A DNA stretch of 62,989 bases, taken from contig CACXLJ010000011.1 in the NCBI GenBank assembly GCA_902768435.1, forward strand, positions 1-62,989. Direction: 5' to 3'. The position numbers were made by a program, and so were the translations under genes. Source of the stretch: an uncultured Bacteroidales bacterium (GTDB lineage: Bacteria > Bacteroidota > Bacteroidia > Bacteroidales > Muribaculaceae). The number at the start of each line of letters is the position of its first letter. Position 1 is the first letter of the stretch. Below are positions 9,158 through 17,943 of this stretch, piece by piece. Below the pieces are notes generated by a model. That model did not search any database and was not told the DNA's origin. It saw nothing but the letters and a program-made list of their open reading frames with translations.

Positions 9158-10399
9158 ATGAAAAAGTATATAATGACAATAGCGCTGTGCACACTGGCAG
9201 TTGTGACCGCCATTGCACAGGTGAAGCCTGGAATCGAGGTGCTGCGCGACATGGACTTCGCACCCTTGCAGGGCAAGCGGGTGGGGCTGGTGACCAACCC
9301 CAGCGGCATTGACAACAACTTGAAGTCGACTGTTGACATCCTTAACGAGGCTCCCGGTGTGAAACTCGTCGCCCTTTATGGACCTGAGCACGGCGTGCGC
9401 GGCAATGCGCATGCTGGTGACGCTGTGGGCGATGATGTCGATGCCAAGACAGGCATCAAGATGTATTCGCTCTTTGGCAAGACCCACAAACCCACCCCCG
9501 AGATGCTGCGCGACATTGATGTGCTCGTCTATGACATCCAGGACATAGGTTGCCGCAGTTACACCTTCTATGCCACGATGGGCGTGTGCATGGAGGCGTG
9601 CGCCGAGAATGGAAAAGAATTTATGGTGCTTGACCGACCCAATCCGCTGGGTGGCAACAAAGTGGAGGGTAATCTGGTGGAAGAGGGTTATTATTCCTTT
9701 GTGAGCAAATATAAGATTCCTTACATTTACGGTCTCACTCCTGGCGAACTTGCCACATTCCTCAACGAGGAGGGCGGCTACATCAAGGGCAAGGCCAAAC
9801 TCACCGTCATTCCCATGCAAGGTTGGAAGCGAAGCATGAAGTTCCGCGACACAGGCATGCCCTGGGTGCTGCCTTCACCGCAGATTCCCACCCCCGAGAG
9901 TGCCTTCTTCTACCCGTTGAGCGGCATTCTGGGCGAACTCTACATTTTCAATACAGGTATTGGCTACACCCTGCCATTCCAGCTCTTCTGCGCTACTTGG
10001 GCTGATGCCGACCGCGTGGCCGATGCCATGAATGCGCTCAATCTTCCTGGCCTCAAGTTCCGTCCCATCAATGTGAAGCCCTTCTTTGCCACGAGTGTCG
10101 ATGTGAATCAGGAAAAGAAGGAAGTGCATGGCGTGCAGACCTACATCACCGATGTTGACGCAGCCAATCTCACGCTCACCCAGTTCTACTTCTTGCAAGT
10201 GATGCATGAGCTTTATCCCGATGTGAAAATCTTTGAGCAGAATCCCAAGCGCTATGCCATGTTCGACAAGGTGTGTGGCACAAGCAAGATTCGCGAACTG
10301 TTCACTCGCCGTTACAAGGTGGAGGATATGGCCGACTACTGGAACAAGGATGCCGATGCATTCCGTACGCTTTCGAGCAAATACTACTTGTATCGCTAA
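9158..10399 (+). CDS. namZ: Exo-beta-N-acetylmuramidase NamZ (DUF1343)
   Basis: A 413-residue protein with a signal peptide (residues 1-20) and the DUF1343 signatures GLVTNPSG, YGPEHGVRG (E77 in the conserved PEHG), VYDIQDIGCRSYTF and DRPNPLGG. Characterised members release terminal MurNAc from the non-reducing end of peptide-free glycan in the periplasm. It lies between the AmpG-like permease and the D-lactate dehydrogenase-like gene, upstream of MurNAc kinase and MurQ, which is the setting expected for a salvage enzyme. Length is normal for the family and the ATG at 9158 gives a full signal peptide. Confidence 0.87.
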   Translation: MKKYIMTIALCTLAVVTAIAQVKPGIEVLRDMDFAPLQGKRVGLVTNPSGIDNNLKSTVDILNEAPGVKLVALYGPEHGVRGNAHAGDAVGDDVDAKTGIKMYSLFGKTHKPTPEMLRDIDVLVYDIQDIGCRSYTFYATMGVCMEACAENGKEFMVLDRPNPLGGNKVEGNLVEEGYYSFVSKYKIPYIYGLTPGELATFLNEEGGYIKGKAKLTVIPMQGWKRSMKFRDTGMPWVLPSPQIPTPESAFFYPLSGILGELYIFNTGIGYTLPFQLFCATWADADRVADAMNALNLPGLKFRPINVKPFFATSVDVNQEKKEVHGVQTYITDVDAANLTLTQFYFLQVMHELYPDVKIFEQNPKRYAMFDKVCGTSKIRELFTRRYKVEDMADYWNKDADAFRTLSSKYYLYR

Positions 10400-10420
10400 C
10401 GCCCTGTTAGACTCTGCGAT

Positions 10421-13213
10421 ATGAACAGACTTTATAAGACATACTTACGCAACATCTCCTGGTTCATCCCTGATGATAGGGTGTACACCGACGACCTGCG
10501 CTGCCTGGCGTGGGGCACCGATGCGGGTTTCTATCGCCATGTGCCCAAGGTTGTGGTGCGCTCGAAGAACGAGTGGGAGGTGTCACGGCTGCTCAAGGAG
10601 GCTCATGCGCTGGGGCTGCCAGTCACTTTCCGTGCGGCAGGCACCAGCCTGTCGGGACAGACTAACACCGACTCTATCCTGATAGTGGCCGGCAAGAATT
10701 GGGAAGATTATGAAATCTCGCCCGATGGTTCGGTCATCACCATGCAGCCGGGTCTGGTGGGTGCCCAAGTCGATGCCTTGCTCAAGCCCTATGGCCGCAT
10801 ATTCTCGCCCGATCCCGCATCGAAGGCTTCGGCCATGGTGGGTGGCATCGTCATCAACAATGCTTCGGGCATGAGTTGCGGCACACACGCCAACAGCGAC
10901 AAGATACTGCACTCGATGCGCATTGTGTTTGCCGACGGCACGGTGCTTGACACAGGCGATGAGCAGAGTCGTGAGCTGTTCAGGAAAACGCATCCTGAGT
11001 TCATTGTTGGCATCGAACGCCTTCGTGACGAAGTCAATGCCGACAAGGAACTGGTGGAGCGCATTCGTCATAAGTATGCCATCAAGAATGTGACGGGACT
11101 CAATATCTCGCCCTTCGTCAATTTTACCGATCCTTTCGACATCATCACTCACCTGATGGTGGGCAGCGAGGGTACGCTGGGCTTTGCTAGCCAGTTCACC
11201 ATGAGCACTGATCATCTTTATCCGCACTCGGCTAGCGCTATGCTCTATTTCGAAGATATGCGCAAGGCATGCGAGTGTGTGGTGAAAATGAAGAGCGGCC
11301 CTGTGGAGTGTGCTGAGATTCTCGACAAGAAGTCGCTTGCTTCGGCCGAAGATACTACGGGTGAGGGGCTTACCGCAATACTGGTACGCACCTCGGCCGA
11401 CACCAAGGAGCAGCTCGACGAGAACATCGCTGCCATCATGAAGATACTTGATGACTTCACACTCTATGTTCCAGCCAAGTTTACCGATAACCCCGAGGAA
11501 TATGGCAAATATTGGGCCATTCGCTCTGGCATCTTCCCTGTGGTGGCTGGAACTCGTCCGTTGGGCACTACCGTAATTATCGAAGACATTGCTTTCCACA
11601 TCGAGGATTTGCCCGATGCCACCGTTGACCTTGCCAATATGCTCAACGAGCACGGCTACGACGACAGCTGCATTTATGGGCACGCTCTTGAGGGCAATTA
11701 CCACTTCATCATTGCCCAATCATTCGATACACCCGAGGAGGTGGAACGATACAAGAACCTCATGAACGAGATTGTGAAACTCGTAGTCGACAAGTACGAT
11801 GGCTCACTCAAGGCTGAGCATGGCACAGGCCGCAACATGGCCCCCTTTGTCAAGAAAGAGTGGGGCGAGAAGGCTTTCGAGGTCATGCGTAGGGTGAAGC
11901 AGTTGTTCGACCCCAAAGGCATCCTGAATCCTGGTGTCATTTTCAACGACGACCCCGACTGCTTCATCAAGGATGTGAAGCCTATGCCGCTCACTAACCC
12001 CAATGTGGACAAGTGCATGGAATGCGGTTTCTGCGAGGTGAACTGCCTGAGCAGCGGTTTCTCATTGTCGTCGCGTCAGCGCATTGTGGCTCAACGCGAA
12101 ATTTCACGACTCAAGACTACCGGCGAAGATCCCAAGCGGCTTGCCCGTCTTGAGAAACTATACAGATATTACGGTAACAGCACCTGTGCTGCCGATGGCT
12201 TGTGCAGCACATCCTGCCCCATGAAAATCAATACGGGCGACATGACTCACGATCTGCGTGCCCAGAGCCTGCCAGAAGGCAGCATGGGATACAAGACCGG
12301 TCGTTATTGTGCCCGTCATCTCAATGGTGTGCGCAAGGGACTGATAGGTTTGCTCTATATGGCCGATGCTGCTCACTTCGTGCTGCGCGATGGTGGTGTG
12401 GCATTCACTGGCAAGGCGCTCCACAAGGTGGGAGTGCCGCTCTGGACACCGTCGCTGCCCAAGGCACACAAGGCAAAGAGCGTGGCAATGCCCGAAACCA
12501 ACAAGAAGGTGGTGTATTTCCCCAGTTGCCTGAACCAGACGATGGGGCATGGCCATAAGGGTGAGAAAACCGACCTTGCCGACAAGGTGGTGGCTTTCTT
12601 GAAAAAGGCTGGATGGCAAGTCATCTTCCCGCAAAACATGAAAAAAATGTGCTGCGGCATGATTTGGGAAAGCAAAGGCATGCCCGACCTTGCCAAACAA
12701 AAGGCACTTGAACTTGAGGAGGCTATGTGGCAGGCGAGCAATGAGGGCGCTTATCCTGTGGTGTGCGACCAGAGCCCTTGCCTGCATCACATGCGCAAGC
12801 ACTTCACGCGCTTCAAACCACTGGAACTCATGGAGTTTGTGCACGACTATGTGGCACAGGATTTGGATTTCCATGCTACCGACGAGCCTATTGCTCTGCA
12901 TCTCACCTGCTCAACAAAACTCATGGGAATCGATGGCAAAGTCCTTGATTTGGCAAAGCGCTGCTCATCGCAAGTGCTCGTTCCCGATGGAGTGGGGTGC
13001 TGTGGTTTTGCTGGCGACAAGGGATTCACGCATCCCGAACTCAATGCTTATGCCTTGCGTAAGTTGCGACCTCAAATCGAGAATGCTGGAATCAAGCGTG
13101 GTTTCTCCAATAGCCGCACCTGCGAGATAGGACTCACCACCAACAGCGGCATACCTTACCAGTCGCTCATTTACTTGATTGACGAATGTACAACTACTAA
13201 AAATGATATATAA
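10421..13213 (+). CDS. FAD/Fe-S D-lactate dehydrogenase-like oxidoreductase
   Basis: A 930-residue fusion. Residues about 40-215 are a PCMH-type FAD-binding domain (FRAAGTSLSGQ, GLVGAQVDALL), followed by a FAD-linked oxidase C-terminal domain with LKAEHGTGRNMAPFV. From C532 there is a 4Fe-4S motif CMECGFCEVNC and near 587 a second cysteine set (CAADGLCSTSCP). Two CCG-type cysteine domains (CCGMIWE, GCCGFAGDKG) complete the layout known from D-lactate and glycolate dehydrogenases. No signal peptide is seen. MurQ produces D-lactate, so its place five genes before the end of the MurNAc pathway strongly suggests D-lactate oxidation to pyruvate, with electrons passed to quinone. A glycolate or 2-hydroxyglutarate substrate cannot be excluded. 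Its stop overlaps the next start (TAATG). Confidence 0.8.
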   Translation: MNRLYKTYLRNISWFIPDDRVYTDDLRCLAWGTDAGFYRHVPKVVVRSKNEWEVSRLLKEAHALGLPVTFRAAGTSLSGQTNTDSILIVAGKNWEDYEISPDGSVITMQPGLVGAQVDALLKPYGRIFSPDPASKASAMVGGIVINNASGMSCGTHANSDKILHSMRIVFADGTVLDTGDEQSRELFRKTHPEFIVGIERLRDEVNADKELVERIRHKYAIKNVTGLNISPFVNFTDPFDIITHLMVGSEGTLGFASQFTMSTDHLYPHSASAMLYFEDMRKACECVVKMKSGPVECAEILDKKSLASAEDTTGEGLTAILVRTSADTKEQLDENIAAIMKILDDFTLYVPAKFTDNPEEYGKYWAIRSGIFPVVAGTRPLGTTVIIEDIAFHIEDLPDATVDLANMLNEHGYDDSCIYGHALEGNYHFIIAQSFDTPEEVERYKNLMNEIVKLVVDKYDGSLKAEHGTGRNMAPFVKKEWGEKAFEVMRRVKQLFDPKGILNPGVIFNDDPDCFIKDVKPMPLTNPNVDKCMECGFCEVNCLSSGFSLSSRQRIVAQREISRLKTTGEDPKRLARLEKLYRYYGNSTCAADGLCSTSCPMKINTGDMTHDLRAQSLPEGSMGYKTGRYCARHLNGVRKGLIGLLYMADAAHFVLRDGGVAFTGKALHKVGVPLWTPSLPKAHKAKSVAMPETNKKVVYFPSCLNQTMGHGHKGEKTDLADKVVAFLKKAGWQVIFPQNMKKMCCGMIWESKGMPDLAKQKALELEEAMWQASNEGAYPVVCDQSPCLHHMRKHFTRFKPLELMEFVHDYVAQDLDFHATDEPIALHLTCSTKLMGIDGKVLDLAKRCSSQVLVPDGVGCCGFAGDKGFTHPELNAYALRKLRPQIENAGIKRGFSNSRTCEIGLTTNSGIPYQSLIYLIDECTTTKNDI

Positions 13214-14367
13214 TGGCACAATCTAAACGATTATTAGCACTCGACATATTGCGAGGCATCACCATCGCAGGCATGCTGCTGGTCAACAACCCCGGCACAT
13301 GGAGCAGCATTTATGCTCCACTTGAGCATGCCGAATGGGAAGGGTTGACCCCAACTGACCTGGTATTCCCCTTCTTCATGTTTGTTATGGGTGTTTCCAT
13401 GTTTTTCTCACTCAGGAAATTCAATTTCTCACTTAACGCCCATGTCTTTCTCAAGATTGTGAAGCGCACCGTTATTCTCTTCCTCATTGGTTGGGCGGTG
13501 TCGTGGTTTGCCGTGTGGCTTCGTGGATTGTTCAATCCCGAAGTCGACTTTGTCGATCGCGCTATCAACCACCTGCGCATTCTGGGTGTGTTCCAGCGAC
13601 TGGCTTTGGTCTACTTCTTTGGGGCGATAATTGCCGTGACCCTGAAACATCGCTTCATCCCGTGGATGATAGGACTCATTCTGGTAGCCTATGCCATTAT
13701 TATGGCGGTTGGACATGGCTACGACATCAGCGCCGACAACATCATTGCCCGCATCGATAACGCTGTGCTGGGTGAGGACCACATGTATAAGGAAGGTGTC
13801 TTCGATGGCATCATTGCATTTGACCCTGAAGGCATCTTGAGCACCTTGCCTTGCATTGCGCATGTGCTCATCGGTTTCATGGTGGGCAAACTCATCTTGA
13901 CTTATCATAACAACACCGAGCGCATTGCCAAACTGGCATTATTCGGTTTTGCCATGATGCTGGGCGGTTGGTTGCTCCAGTATGGCATTCCCTGTGGCAA
14001 GAAGATGTGGTCGAGCACCTTTGTACTCATCACTTGCGGCATGGCTTCCTGTTTGCTGGCATTGCTCATCTACATCATCGATGTGAAGGGACGCAACAAG
14101 TGGTGCCGTTTCTTCCAATCGTTCGGTGTGAATCCGCTGTTCTGCTACCTGGTGGGAACCATTCTCTCCATAGCTTTCAGCACAATCAAATTTGGCACCA
14201 ATGCCGCTGGCGATCCCGTCAGCATCCACTCGCTCATTCACGATGCCTGCAAAGCGGTGACCTGGTCACCCGAGTCGGCTTCATGCCTCTATGCCATCGT
14301 TTTTGTGCTCATCTGCTGGCTGTTTGGCTATATCTTGTATAAGAAGAAAATTTACATAAAAATATAA
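13213..14367 (+). CDS. DUF5009 multi-span membrane protein, candidate MurNAc transporter
   Basis: A 384-residue polytopic membrane protein with about ten hydrophobic segments. It opens with RLLALDILRGITIAGMLLVN and has the conserved LEHAEWEGLTPTDLVFPFF block of the DUF5009/heparan-alpha-glucosaminide N-acetyltransferase-like family. Its start overlaps the previous stop by 1 nt and it ends 5 nt before the kinase gene, so translation is probably coupled. In Tannerella forsythia a MurNAc transporter is encoded next to murK and murQ, and position makes this the best candidate here; I cannot confirm that the two are homologous. An acetyltransferase acting on sugar at the membrane is the alternative. 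Confidence 0.7.
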   Translation: MAQSKRLLALDILRGITIAGMLLVNNPGTWSSIYAPLEHAEWEGLTPTDLVFPFFMFVMGVSMFFSLRKFNFSLNAHVFLKIVKRTVILFLIGWAVSWFAVWLRGLFNPEVDFVDRAINHLRILGVFQRLALVYFFGAIIAVTLKHRFIPWMIGLILVAYAIIMAVGHGYDISADNIIARIDNAVLGEDHMYKEGVFDGIIAFDPEGILSTLPCIAHVLIGFMVGKLILTYHNNTERIAKLALFGFAMMLGGWLLQYGIPCGKKMWSSTFVLITCGMASCLLALLIYIIDVKGRNKWCRFFQSFGVNPLFCYLVGTILSIAFSTIKFGTNAAGDPVSIHSLIHDACKAVTWSPESASCLYAIVFVLICWLFGYILYKKKIYIKI

Positions 14368-14372
14368 CTACT

Positions 14373-15218
14373 ATGATTTTAATTGCTGATTGCGGATCAA
14401 CCAAGATTAATTGGTGTCTGCTCAATGGAAATGAAAAGGTCGCTCAAATTTTTACGACCGGAATGAATGCTTTGTTGATGACCGAAGAGGAAATGACTGC
14501 CCGCATCAAGGACGAGCTCATGCCTCATTTGGCCAACTACAAGATTGACGAGATTTATTACTATGGTGCAGGTATTATCTCTGACGGAATCAGGCAGCAA
14601 GTGGTGAATGCACTCAAGGCTAATATATCGACCGCAGCCAAGATTGAAGTCGACAGCGACCTGCTTGCCGCTGCACGCGCGCTTTGCCAGCGTAAACCTG
14701 GCATCGCATGCATCATTGGCACGGGATCTAATTCTTGCTACTATGATGGCGAGAAGGTGGTCGACAATGTTTCTCCGCTTGGCTACATTCTGGGCGACGA
14801 GGGCAGTGGTGCCGTGCTTGGCAAACTGCTGGTGGGCGATGTGCTCAAGAAACAGTTGCCCGAACACATTTGCCAGAAGTTCCTTGACGAGTACAAGCTT
14901 GACCGCACCAAGATTATTGAGGCAGTTTATCGCAAACCTGCCGCTAACCGTTTCTTGGCTCAGTTTGCTCCCTTCCTTGAGCGCAACATGGATGTGCCCG
15001 AGGTGCGCAACATCGTGTTCCGCTCGTTCACCGACTTCTTTAAGCGCAATGTTGCCAACTACAAGAATTACCAGGAACTGCCTTGCAACTTTGTGGGTTC
15101 TATCGCACTCAAGCAAAAGGAGACGCTCATGCAGGCAGCCAGTGAATTGGGCATCACCATAGGACGCATTATTCAAGACCCGATGGAAGGTCTCGTGAAG
15201 TATCATTCCACCATGTAA
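14373..15218 (+). CDS. murK: BadF/BadG-type sugar kinase, probable MurNAc kinase
   Basis: A 281-residue soluble ASKHA-fold kinase of the BadF/BadG/N-acetylglucosamine-kinase family. The phosphate-1 loop is ADCGSTKINW at residues 4-13, the second phosphate motif is IIGTGSNSCYYDG, and GDEGSGAVLGK completes the site. It lies directly before murQ (57 nt), so it most likely phosphorylates MurNAc (and perhaps GlcNAc) at the 6-position to feed the etherase. The kinase family is certain; substrate preference between MurNAc and GlcNAc comes from position only. Confidence 0.8.
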   Translation: MILIADCGSTKINWCLLNGNEKVAQIFTTGMNALLMTEEEMTARIKDELMPHLANYKIDEIYYYGAGIISDGIRQQVVNALKANISTAAKIEVDSDLLAAARALCQRKPGIACIIGTGSNSCYYDGEKVVDNVSPLGYILGDEGSGAVLGKLLVGDVLKKQLPEHICQKFLDEYKLDRTKIIEAVYRKPAANRFLAQFAPFLERNMDVPEVRNIVFRSFTDFFKRNVANYKNYQELPCNFVGSIALKQKETLMQAASELGITIGRIIQDPMEGLVKYHSTM

Positions 15219-15275
15219 TGATGCATCATTTATTCTCCAAAATTATTAAAGTAATACTTTAAACTCTTTAGTGTA

Positions 15276-16097
15276 ATGGCTTTTGTCAAAATTAGTGAGC
15301 AACCATCGCTCTATAACGATCTTGAGAAGAAATCGGTACTTGAGATTCTCACTGAAATCAATCAAGAGGACCATAAGGTGGCCGATGCTGTGCAGAAGGC
15401 GATTCCCCAAATCGAGAAGCTCGTCACAGGCATTGTCGAGCGCATGAAGGAGGGTGGACGCATCTTCTATATGGGCGCTGGAACATCGGGCCGGCTTGGT
15501 GTGCTTGATGCCAGCGAGATTCCACCCACATTTGGCGTCGGTTCGGGCTGGGTCATTGGACTCATTGCCGGTGGCGATACTGCCCTGCGCAATGCCGTGG
15601 AAAAGGCCGAGGACGATGAGCACCAGGGATGGAAGGATTTGCTCGAACACGGCGTGAACGAACTCGATACCGTCATTGGCATTGCAGCATCGGGTACAAC
15701 ACCCTATGTGATTGGTGCTCTGCGTGATGCTCGTGAACACGGATGTCTCACGGGCTGCATCACAAGCAACCCCGATGCGCCCATCTCGCAAGTGGCCGAG
15801 GTACCCATCGAGATGATTGTGGGGCCCGAGTATGTTACCGGCAGCAGTCGCATGAAGTCGGGAACCGGGCAGAAACTCATCTGCAATATGATTTCAACCA
15901 CTGCCATGATACAGATGGGGCGTGTGAAGGGTAACAAGATGGTGAACATGCAGCTCACCAACAACAAGCTTGTGGACCGAGGCACGCGCTGGGTGGCCGA
16001 GGAGTTGAAACTGTCGTATGACGAGGCACGCCAGTTGCTGCTTGAGCATGGTTCGGTGAAAAAAGCCACCGATGCCTATCGCAAACAAAATCAGTAA
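15276..16097 (+). CDS. murQ: N-acetylmuramic acid 6-phosphate etherase
   Basis: A 273-residue SIS-domain protein with the MurQ signature AGTSGRLGVLDASEIPPTF. E81 and E112 (AVEKAEDD) correspond to the two catalytic glutamates of E. coli MurQ. Further family blocks are GTTPYV, VGPEYVTGSSRMKSGT and NMQLTNNKL. The enzyme removes the lactyl ether of MurNAc-6-phosphate to give GlcNAc-6-phosphate and D-lactate in the cytosol. It is slightly shorter than the E. coli protein but no domain is missing. It sits between the kinase and the SGNH esterase (5 nt gap). Confidence 0.95.
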   Translation: MAFVKISEQPSLYNDLEKKSVLEILTEINQEDHKVADAVQKAIPQIEKLVTGIVERMKEGGRIFYMGAGTSGRLGVLDASEIPPTFGVGSGWVIGLIAGGDTALRNAVEKAEDDEHQGWKDLLEHGVNELDTVIGIAASGTTPYVIGALRDAREHGCLTGCITSNPDAPISQVAEVPIEMIVGPEYVTGSSRMKSGTGQKLICNMISTTAMIQMGRVKGNKMVNMQLTNNKLVDRGTRWVAEELKLSYDEARQLLLEHGSVKKATDAYRKQNQ

Positions 16098-16102
16098 ATG
16101 AT

Positions 16103-16765
16103 ATGAAAAAACTGTTTTTCTTTCTTGTCGCTTCGCTACTCTCAATCGGTGCTGTGGCGCAGAATCAGCCTGCAAATACCGATGTCTATTATGCTCGCCG
16201 GGCATCGCTCTTCCAGTACTTGCCCATTACCAAGCACGATATCGTGTTTCTTGGCAATAGCCTTACCGACGGTTGCGAGTTCAATGAACTCTTCAACAAC
16301 CGCCACATCAAGAACCGAGGTATTGTGGGCGACATTGTGCAGGGCCTGATTGACCGCATCGACCCCATCCTCAAGGGAAAGCCTAAGAAAATCTTCATTT
16401 TGAGTGGTGTGAACGATGTGTCGCATGGCGTTTCGGCCGACAGCATTGCACGCGCCACCGAGAAACTCATTGTGCTCATCAAGCAGCATTGCCCCAAGAC
16501 CAAAATCTACCTTCAGAGCATGCTTCCCTTCAACAATGATGTGCGCATGTGGAAGAATCTCAAGGATCGCGAGCAGGTGGTGGTCGATGGCAATAAGGCT
16601 CTTGAGCAGGTGGCGGCGCGTCAGCATGTGACATGGATCAACCTGTATCCGCTCTTTGTGAACAGTGAAGGCAAACTGCGCCCCGAACTCACCAACGATG
16701 GGCTGCATCTCATGGGCGAAGGCTACCTCATTTGGCGCGACGCCCTCAAGCCCTATGTCAAGTAA
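16103..16765 (+). CDS. Exported SGNH/GDSL esterase
   Basis: A 220-residue protein with a signal peptide (residues 1-20). SGNH blocks are clear: GNSLTDG with nucleophile S53, the glycine of block II (RGIVGDI), SGVND with the block III Asn, and DGLHL with D199 and H202. Such enzymes often remove O-acetyl groups from sugars. It starts 5 nt after murQ and belongs to the salvage run, so removal of O-acetyl groups from MurNAc in the periplasm is an attractive but unproven role. A general sugar-ester esterase or lysophospholipase is the alternative. Confidence 0.75.
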   Translation: MKKLFFFLVASLLSIGAVAQNQPANTDVYYARRASLFQYLPITKHDIVFLGNSLTDGCEFNELFNNRHIKNRGIVGDIVQGLIDRIDPILKGKPKKIFILSGVNDVSHGVSADSIARATEKLIVLIKQHCPKTKIYLQSMLPFNNDVRMWKNLKDREQVVVDGNKALEQVAARQHVTWINLYPLFVNSEGKLRPELTNDGLHLMGEGYLIWRDALKPYVK

Positions 16766-16814
16766 CCTTGACAACCCTTTACAAGATATTTTTTAAAGAA
16801 AACCTTAAATAATT

Positions 16815-17351
16815 ATGAAAAAAGTAGTTGTAATCTCAACCAGCCTGCGTCCTGGCTCTAATAGCCATGCTATGGCTGAACAGTTTGCCGAAGGCGCAAA
16901 GGCGGCCGGTCATGCAGTGGAATTTGTCACGCTGCGAGGTAAAGAAATCAAGTTTTGCATAGGTTGCCTGTCGTGCCAGAATACAGGCGCTTGCGTGTTT
17001 AAAGACGATGTCCCAGCCATTATGGACAGCGTGCTCAATGCCGATGTAGTGTGCTGGGCTACACCTATTTACTACTACGAAATGTCGGGGCAGATGAAGA
17101 CGCTCATCGACCGCATGAACGCCATGTACCCCAAGGATTACCGTTTTCGCGACATCTACTTGCTGACCACTGCTGCCGAGGACGAGGACCATGTTCCGGA
17201 GCGTGCCGAAAGCGGACTGCAGGGATGGATTGACTGCTATGAAAAATCGGCACTCAAAGCGCATCTGTTTTGTGGTGGGGTTGGCGCTCCACGCGACATC
17301 GATGGCAATGCCAAACTGCAAGAGGCCTTTGAATTGGGTAAAAACATTTAG
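16815..17351 (+). CDS. NADPH-dependent FMN reductase / iron-sulfur-type flavoprotein
   Basis: A 178-residue flavodoxin-fold protein. The FMN phosphate loop is STSLRPGSNS (residues 8-17). A cysteine set C48, C51, C54 and C60 fits the compact C-x2-C-x2-C-x5-C pattern of iron-sulfur flavoproteins, and TPIYYYEMSGQMK is the flavin-ring contact block. It probably passes electrons to an unknown acceptor. It lies 49 nt after the esterase and 2 nt before the acetyltransferase; no direct link to MurNAc breakdown is visible. Confidence 0.75.
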   Translation: MKKVVVISTSLRPGSNSHAMAEQFAEGAKAAGHAVEFVTLRGKEIKFCIGCLSCQNTGACVFKDDVPAIMDSVLNADVVCWATPIYYYEMSGQMKTLIDRMNAMYPKDYRFRDIYLLTTAAEDEDHVPERAESGLQGWIDCYEKSALKAHLFCGGVGAPRDIDGNAKLQEAFELGKNI

Positions 17352-17353
17352 CC

Positions 17354-17896
17354 ATGGACAACAATCCAACCGGAAAAGACTATGTGGGCAGCGATGAACT
17401 GTATGCCGATGTGCAGAAAACCATGCGCCTATGTGCCGAGATGAACACAGGTTACCGCACCGAGGAAGAGGTGCGTGAATATCTGCGCCAAATCACCGCG
17501 AGCGAAGTTGACGATACGGTGCGTGTGTTTCCGCCATTTAACATCAACTACGGGCTCACCACACGATTTGGGCGCGACTGCTTTGTCAACTTTGGCTGCA
17601 CATTTTTGGCGCTTGGGGGCATCACTGTCGAGGAGGGTGCCTTCATAGGACCGCATTGCGTGCTCGCCACCGAATATCACCCTGAAGATCCAGCCAAACG
17701 CCATTCGTTGCTCACCAAGCCCATCGTGATTGGCCGCAACGCATGGCTGGGTGCCGATGTGAAGGTGTTGGCAGGCGTGACAATAGGTGAGAACGCCATT
17801 GTAGCAGCCGGCAGCGTCGTCACGAAAGATGTGCCGTCCGACATGGTGGTGGCAGGGAGTCCGGCGCGCATCATCAGGCCCATCAAAAAAGATTGA
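17354..17896 (+). CDS. Hexapeptide-repeat sugar O-acetyltransferase (Maa/NodL/LacA type)
   Basis: A 180-residue left-handed beta-helix acetyltransferase. The N-terminal helical cap runs to about residue 60, then FINYGLTTRFGRDCFVNFG-type hexads follow with the acetyl-CoA face GENAIVAAGSVVTKDVPSDMVVAGSPARI. The family acetylates hydroxyls of sugars such as maltose, galactosides or Nod factors using acetyl-CoA in the cytosol. It is the last gene of the salvage run, 2 nt after the flavoprotein gene. With the SGNH esterase nearby it may belong to sugar O-acetyl handling; substrate unknown. Confidence 0.8.
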   Translation: MDNNPTGKDYVGSDELYADVQKTMRLCAEMNTGYRTEEEVREYLRQITASEVDDTVRVFPPFNINYGLTTRFGRDCFVNFGCTFLALGGITVEEGAFIGPHCVLATEYHPEDPAKRHSLLTKPIVIGRNAWLGADVKVLAGVTIGENAIVAAGSVVTKDVPSDMVVAGSPARIIRPIKKD

Positions 17897-17918
17897 ATTA
17901 CAGACCTTTTCGGCTAAT

Positions 17919-17943
17919 GACCGAATTGGGTTAAATTCCAATT
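17919..17943. repeat. Direct-repeat copy and short hairpin at the end of the salvage run
   Basis: CCGAATTGGGTTAAA (17921-17935) recurs with one change at 18341-18355. Here it also forms a small hairpin, AATTGG (17924-17929) with CCAATT (17938-17943), between two convergent genes. It may act as a weak terminator. Confidence 0.5.

Noticed and set aside
13213..14367. Naming the DUF5009 protein a heparan-alpha-glucosaminide N-acetyltransferase
   Set aside because: The family resemblance is real, but operon position points to MurNAc transport or sugar modification; the human enzyme name would mislead.
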